64,000 nucleotides of DNA from Siphonodentalium dalli (lineage: Eukaryota; Mollusca; Scaphopoda; Gadilida; Siphonodentaliidae): the NCBI GenBank assembly GCA_032622095.1, contig CP136065.1, forward strand, positions 54,059,949 to 54,123,948, given 5' to 3'. A program made the position numbers and the translations under genes. How positions within the stretch are numbered: position 1 is the stretch's first letter; each line of letters begins with the position of its first letter. Positions 57,868-64,000 of the stretch are shown in pieces. Under the pieces are notes generated by a model that saw nothing but the letters and a program-made list of their open reading frames with translations, was not told the DNA's origin and searched no databases.

Positions 57868-58346
57868 TTTTGGCAAAAAATCAGGAAGCTCCCGTCATGA
57901 AAGGGTTAAAGGAGACTTCTCTCTCATACACACTTCACTATTCTACTCCATTTGCATTTCCTTGTGTAACGTACATGCGTCCCTATCCAGTCCGGCGAAC
58001 ATGCATGGTGCCGGACACTTGCAGCATGAGATCCCCAGACGGTGAATTTAGTGACGCTACCCCAAAGTCATCCTCTGGGGACCTCATTCGGCATTTCCTC
58101 AGCTGCTATGGGAGACCAAGACTCAGATTTAAGTTCCCACATGGTGAATATTGTGATTTGCACCCGGGCACCTCGATTATGCAATATGCCGTCAGTCAAT
58201 TTTTGGGATATAGAGAAACTATACCAAAAACGAAAAACATCTTTGTGAAAAAATTTCTAAAGAAACTAAAAATCTTGTTAATTTGATAATAATAAAGATA
58301 CTATTTATAGAATATGAGGCCTAAGCAGAATGAGGTCCACATGGTG

Positions 58347-58877
58347 TTAAAGATACGGGCAGCGTTGGCGGTGGGTATACTGTTAAAATATTCACCTCCG
58401 TCAAAAACCGCCATAAACAGAAAGAATAGTAAAATATAGACAGGCTTTGTTCTTATACCAATCAGAAATATGGCACAAACAGTATGTTATCGTCAAATGT
58501 TTTTCATTTGTTATGTAAACAAAATAAAAAAAACGTTACATTTCCTAGCTTTTGTTTCGATCCGGATATGGAAAAAACATAAAGAGCGTTATTTGTTACT
58601 GTTTTCCTGATATGGAAATAATAAAGAGCGTTTATATCATTTGTGTGTCATTAACCAGTAGAATTTCGCTGTGTTATGTAAACAGAAGCAGAACTTCTGT
58701 AACACGAGCAGGCTCTTGTCTACGTTCACCATCGTACGTCTTGACGACAATATACTATTTACGCGTTGATTATGTTTGGCATATAAACAAAACTATATAT
58801 ATTTTAATATTCCTTCTGTTGATAGCGATTTGAACAAATATGAATATTTCTGCACCGAACGCCGCCCGTGCCTTTAA
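58347..58877 (-). mobile_element. TTAA-flanked MITE family 2, copy E
   Basis: TTAA at both edges; ends AGATACGGGCAGCG and CGCCCGTGCCT; 523 bp, close to copies A and B. ATAAAGAGCG motifs near 58579 and 58621. Confidence 0.85.
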
Positions 58878-59598
58878 TTAAGTGGTGATAGTGCATGTGA
58901 GGTAGAGTCACTAAATGTTCACCCTGGGGTCCTCATTCTGCAAATGTCCATATTATAAGGCCTGGGCCTATCCGATATGACATATTATAAGGCCTCGGCC
59001 TATCCGGTATGACATATTATCCTGTATCTTCAATCTTGTCTAGTCACGTTTCGTGAATGTCGGTTAATATATGGAATGCGCTTGATTGCCTTTACCTACC
59101 TATATTGACACACATGAACACGTCATTGGTAATGAATTATGTCACACATCCGTACTTATATCTGATAGCATAATATGCCAGATCAAATGTTGATGACCCA
59201 TTAGAATGTAAATTTATGTCGATGATAACGCCGTAACATTATTGGTGTGTAATTCTGGGTGACTCGACTGCGGTAATGTACTTTAATATGGTGGGTGCAT
59301 GACTTATTTAAAGGGGTACTATACACTAAATCCAGTCATTTATGGGACCATCTCCTTTTATACTCAACAGAATCTTCGCAACAAATTGATGAATTTGAGT
59401 TATGGATTAGTACAAAATATACTCATGTGATCTTTGAACGATGCGAACAACATGGTAATTATAATGAACATATAATGGCTGTAGTTAATTAATTTTCATT
59501 ATAATTACCATGTTTGCATCGTTCATAGAGCACACGAGTGTATTTTGCACTAATCTATTGCTCAAATTCATTAATTTGTTGCATATATTCTGTTGAGT

Positions 59599-60496
59599 TT
59601 AACCCTTTACCCAACAGAACGGCCCTGTGCCAATCCATTCTCTTATATATGCGAGTCGACCATAGGTCGCCTCGCATATATAATAGAATGCATTGGCTTA
59701 AAGACACGGCTGGCCTTGGCGGTGGGTATCCTGTGAAAATATCTCCACCCGTCAAAAACCGCCACAAACAGAAAGAACATCAAAATGTAGATAGACTTTG
59801 TCCGTATACAAATAAGAAATATCGCATAAACAGTATGTTATGGTCATTTGTTTGACCATTGTTATGTAAACAAAAGCATAAAAAGTTACTTTTCTGGTGT
59901 TTGTTTATATTATGATGGTAAACATAAAGAGCGCTCTTTGTTGGTGAATACCTGATATGGAACTAATACAGAGCGTTTATGCCATTTGTGTGTGATTAGC
60001 CAGTCGCATTGTGCTGTCTTCTGTAACACAATCAGGCTCTTGCTTGGGTAAAATATAGTAGGTCTTTATGATAACATGCTGTTTACGCGATGGTCATGGT
60101 ATATATGAACGGAACTGTATGCGTTTTAATGTTTTTCTGTTTACGGTGTTTGGAACAAATATGAATATTTTCGACAATTAAGGCCGCACGTGCCTTTAAC
60201 ACATTAAAAATTATAAAATTGTTAAAGAATGTTAGAAAAAATGGTAAAAAGTGTTTAAAAAAGTTTTTTTTTAGGCCAATGCATTCTCTTATATATGCGA
60301 GGCGACCTATGGTCGACTCGCATATATAAGAGAATGCATTGGCACATGGCATAACTGTAACTATCACAATGTGGTCAAGGAGCCGGTTCCAATGATATCC
60401 ATATTTGTATGGTTCTATTGAGACAGACCGAAGATATTTTAGGCTGTTGAAGCTTTATATGGCCGGTTTTGGCCGTTTTGTTGGGTAAAGGGTTAA
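59599..60496 (-). mobile_element. piggyBac-like MITE, copy 3, interrupted by MITE copy F
   Basis: TTAA at 59599-59602 and 60493-60496; ends CCCTTTACCCAACA and TGTTGGGTAAAGGG. Palindromes at 59629-59697 and 60275-60343. The inserted family 2 element plus one TTAA accounts for 498 bp, leaving 392 bp, exactly the length of copy 2. Confidence 0.9.
59698..60199 (-). mobile_element. TTAA-flanked MITE family 2, copy F (nested)
   Basis: TTAA at 59698-59701 and 60196-60199; ends AGACACGGCTGGCC and GGCCGCACGTGCCT; 494 bp. The pre-insertion site reads GGCTTAACACAT in intact MITE copy 1 (reverse complement near 3328-3339), with a single TTAA. Confidence 0.92.
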
Positions 60497-60499
60497 CAG

Positions 60500-62560
60500 G
60501 AGATGGCCCCATAAATAGTGGGATCTAGTACAGTCCCCTCTGGACCGCAATCTTTCCGAAATATAGTTTCGTCTAAAAGGGACCCAAGGCCTTCAAAATG
60601 GGTCCATGCGAAATAACAGAAAAGTTTATAAAACAATTATCATCAACAAGTATACATGAACCCATATGTTGACTTCGTTTTGGTTTCCATTGTTAATAAC
60701 TCTCCATTAATGGTATTTTGCAATTCAACCCATTGTTATGTGAACATTACTGTGAAAGAGAAATTATACCGATAAATGTCTAATTAATCCAATAAGACAC
60801 CAAAGTTTAATAAAAAACTTGATGGTAAACATTGGAAAAATCAAATGATTCCGAAAATCATATTAGTGATGTTTGTTGACACATCACTGTAACAGTTGTG
60901 TTTACTTTCAATGTTTTCAACACGCGAAATACGTTATTGGAGAACTACATGTATCAATAATGAATATAAGACCAATGTTGATCTATTTCTTCTCAGTGGT
61001 GATGTTTCTCAGACTCTCATATTTTGTTCACATTTACCGACTGAGAATACCTTGGGTTCCTTTAACCTAATGGATTTGTGGCAAAGCTAGCATGAGAACA
61101 GTCAATTAATGAAAGCAATGAATTATATCCGGTCCATGTTCCAAACAAATCAATCAGATAAATATATGTGGTGTACATGTATGTCATATTGCACCAATTA
61201 AGTAGCAACCTGGATAACTTTTCTTTAGAGATTTTCAAGTCCGCAGTCGAAATCTATCTCTTGACCACACTCTCATTCTTAACATGTCATTGTGGGCACC
61301 ATAAATAATATTACATTGCTTTTAAAAAATCATATATGTGCTTGTTGTATACATAATTGTCGTAAAACGTAACCTGGAAGTTTGCAATGCTTATATGCTT
61401 TTAATCGATACATCATAAAAGCTTATTGGCAATTCGTCATACAGTATTTATGAACACCACGGTTTCCCGATATTAAGAACTTTAGAACACCGCATTTCCC
61501 GATATTTAATGGGGAGGTCAAGTGTTCAATTTTGAATGGGCTGTTTGATGAAAATCTGCGGAGCAAAAGTTACAGAGTTGCAAATATTTCTAGGTTTGAC
61601 TTGATACGGTATTGAAAACAACGGTTATTTATCTGGTGGGTCGGCTTGGAACTTGTTCCATGTATTATAATGTTGGTTGGTGTATTTTTTTATTTTATTT
61701 TTTATTGATTTCTCAAACGTAGCGAGGCCCATAGTGTGTTCTAATTCCAAAACAAAAATTATTCTCTCTAAAGAATATATAATTTACCTAGCGCACCAGC
61801 CAGATAAATGTTATGACTGTTCAATGATATTCTTGCTTCGGTTCCCGGACAACTGCTTCATATATAACTTTTGCCCTGAATATTTCCATTGAAATCACCA
61901 TTCAAAATTGGTCAATTCACCTCCCCCCTAATCCTTGTTTTGAACGTAGTCTGGCTTGAGTTGGCATGCTAATCCCTTTTACTCTAGTACGGAATGTATA
62001 CTCGTGTATATGTGCTCTCTGCATTATAACAGCCGCAGAAAAAGCAAACAAGATATGCATGTACCGGTATCTTCAAACTGGAGGCTTGCAGATAATTCGA
62101 CATTATTACTATTTTACCTGCGGATTATACATGTACTTCGTGGTCTCATTGTGTTTCGTCATTTGACTATTGACGAAGAAGTACTCGAAGTTTCTCCCGT
62201 TCACGCATGAATTGATCAAATACAAATGGTCCATTGTCGTCGGTATCTAAATTTTATACCCATAAAAGGTCACGGCCTCAAATGACCACAGGGAGCATGG
62301 AGTCACGCGTGTTTTTATTGTTGTGGACATAATAGATTGGAGATTTTGTGTAAACTTCGGTTATGTTCTGCACGTGCATAGTTTATGCGTTCCCATAACT
62401 ACACATAAGGTAGGGTCGAGTTCAAATCCCAGGTCCGCAGATAATTGACCCTATAACTCTCAATAAAGTTAAACATAGTTTGTTACGTATTTAGAGAGGG
62501 GTTCAGTTCCCTATACAAGTATGTGTCACCATGATGCTCATAAAAAGGCTAAATATATGC
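60500..62560. other. Intergenic, no gene supported
   Basis: AT-rich DNA with short open frames only. No motif, repeat or splice-consistent exon was recognised. Confidence 0.4.
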
Positions 62561-62572
62561 GAGATATGATAT

Positions 62573-62895
62573 TTCAGCCTGTTCTCGTAAAAATAAGCAC
62601 ACTACGGGCTTGTTTTAGAATTGCGTGAAATAAATAAGCTCATATTGGCATTATTTGAAAATTCAAATGCGCTCTATATAATGTGCATAAACGCACCATT
62701 TTCGGATATATTTAAATGTGAAATAAGCCCGTATTCTGCTTATTTTCACGAGAAAAGGCTGAAAAAAAACACAAATAATTCAACTCACAAGTTACCAGAT
62801 GACGTACGCTCTTTATAATGTGTTTTCACTGTGGCCCGCGCCATCGGTGGGCTTATTTCAGTATCAAATAAGTCCAATATGAACATATTTTCACG
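62573..62895. mobile_element. Palindromic MITE, relative of the Harbinger host
   Basis: TTTCAGCCTGTTCTCG at the left and CGAGAAAAGGCTGAAA near 62750 form an inner inverted pair. The sequence beyond it shares CGCTCTTTATAATGTGTTTT and CACTGTGG with 34590-34615. Confidence 0.65.
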
Positions 62896-63365
62896 ACGAT
62901 CTGCATGCTGTGTACTTAATCATATTTTATTGTAAATTAATTTACAACGGGATTGGGGAAACAAACAACTTACAATGCATATTCGATATGACGGTTTTAT
63001 GCAGGTATAATATATCACGTCTGGGATGGTTTTTTGAAATTGCTTTTGACTTATTCGTTTACAGATTTACAGCAAGTGGAATGTGTCTGCGGCGAAATCA
63101 AATCGTGCTACAACTTGTGTCCATGAATGGTATAAAACCTATCAGAATGCCCACACCCCGCACTCGATATATCCACATTACTTGGTGCAGGATATGTTAC
63201 TGCTTTAATCCTTTCTGTACTAAATGGATTTCCCCACTCAGTTATAAAGGTATACACTGGAATGGTCTAATATTCATTTGGAGGGGTTTTCAGGAAAAAT
63301 AATCAGACGACAGATAATACGAAGTACAGAGCTATTTACATGTATCGCAAAGAAATGTTCAGATA

Positions 63366-63693
63366 TTAACCCTTTACCCAACAAAACCGGCCAAATAAAG
63401 CTTCAACAGCCTAAAATATCTTAGGTCTGTCTCAATAGAACCATACACATATGGATATCATTGGAACCGGCTCCTTGACCACATTGTGATAGTTAAAGTT
63501 ATGCCCTGTGCCAATGCATTCTCTTATATATGCGAGTCGACAATAGGTCGCCTCGCATATATACGAGAATGCATTGGCCTAAATTTTTTTTTAAGCCAAT
63601 GCATTCTCTTATATATGCGAGGCGACCTATGGTCGACTTGCATATATAAGAGAATGCATTGGCACAGGGCCCTTCTGTTGGGTAAAGGTTTAA
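63366..63693 (+). mobile_element. piggyBac-like MITE, copy 4 (short spacer)
   Basis: TTAA at 63366-63369 and 63690-63693; ends CCCTTTACCCAACA and TGTTGGGTAAAGG. Palindromes at 63510-63578 and 63595-63663 are separated by only 16 bp. The spacer repeats seen in other copies are absent. Confidence 0.88.
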
Positions 63694-63699
63694 CTGAAC

Positions 63700-64000
63700 A
63701 TTTCCTTCGGGATATCTACACGACAATGAGTGTTTAGTATAGACATGCCATGGTTAAACAAGTTATACAAGTGACATTGACCCAGTGAGAACTGGACATT
63801 GCCAAATGATATCTCTATAACTGATATAATGAAAAGTGATTATCTATTCCTTCCCATAATAATTTTATTGCAAAATTTAAGGACCCATTGGCGTTTATAT
63901 GTCGTCAAAAAGGCTCACTGCGCAGAGAGGCTTGGTTAGTCCACAAATAGATCGCGAATCTATTATAGGTAGTGTGATTATACAACGCAGTTTTCACCGG
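63700..64000. other. Window end, nothing recognised
   Basis: No gene or known element is visible in the final 300 bases. Confidence 0.4.

Noticed and set aside
57804-58286. 160-aa open frame
   Set aside because: It starts inside the decayed piggyBac-like MITE palindrome and has no family motif.

Overview
The window is animal nuclear DNA. It has spliced genes with GT/AG introns, AATAAA poly(A) signals, a tRNA-derived SINE, CR1-type and jockey-type LINEs, and many fold-back DNA transposons. A QRFP-receptor-like neuropeptide GPCR, plus a SINE with a 'TCCACCA(A/T)TAAAACTGGC' 3' part, suggest a lophotrochozoan, most likely a mollusc. This is inference; the species is not recognised.

Three host genes are supported. 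(1) Bases 355-5913 (+) hold the last four coding exons of a receptor-type guanylate cyclase; the upstream exons lie outside the window. (2) Bases 7207-12452 (-) hold a complete two-exon class A GPCR of 408 aa, resembling QRFP receptors, transcribed convergently with the cyclase. Its single intron carries a degenerate ~160 bp tandem repeat. (3) Bases 50874-51455 (+) hold an intronless ARL4-like small GTPase with His where the catalytic Gln normally sits.

The rest is mostly layered mobile DNA. Bases 15.6-20.5 kb: a decayed jockey-like LINE split by a 3.5 kb fold-back element whose arms hold tandem arrays (8 bp target duplication). Bases 21.66-34.74 kb: a palindromic MITE split by a 12.4 kb Harbinger/PIF element (TAA target duplication). 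That element carries a broken transposase and a Myb/SANT-like accessory ORF, and is itself invaded by a hAT-like element (8 bp duplication) and a CR1 LINE with a complete 1112-aa ORF. Bases 34.75-39.6 kb: two further inverted-repeat elements. Bases 40-64 kb: three families flanked by TTAA, nested in one another, one of which is a piggyBac-like MITE built from two 69 bp palindromes. A copy of one TTAA family inside another, compared with intact copies in the same window, demonstrates TTAA target duplication directly.

The host genes show no operon-like relation. The transposable-element families are connected: two TTAA-flanked families share an internal module with paired CGCTCTTTA motifs, and insertion order can be read from interrupted copies. 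Long stretches (12.7-15.6, 48.4-50.8, 54.4-55.8, 60.5-62.5 kb) hold no gene that I can support.
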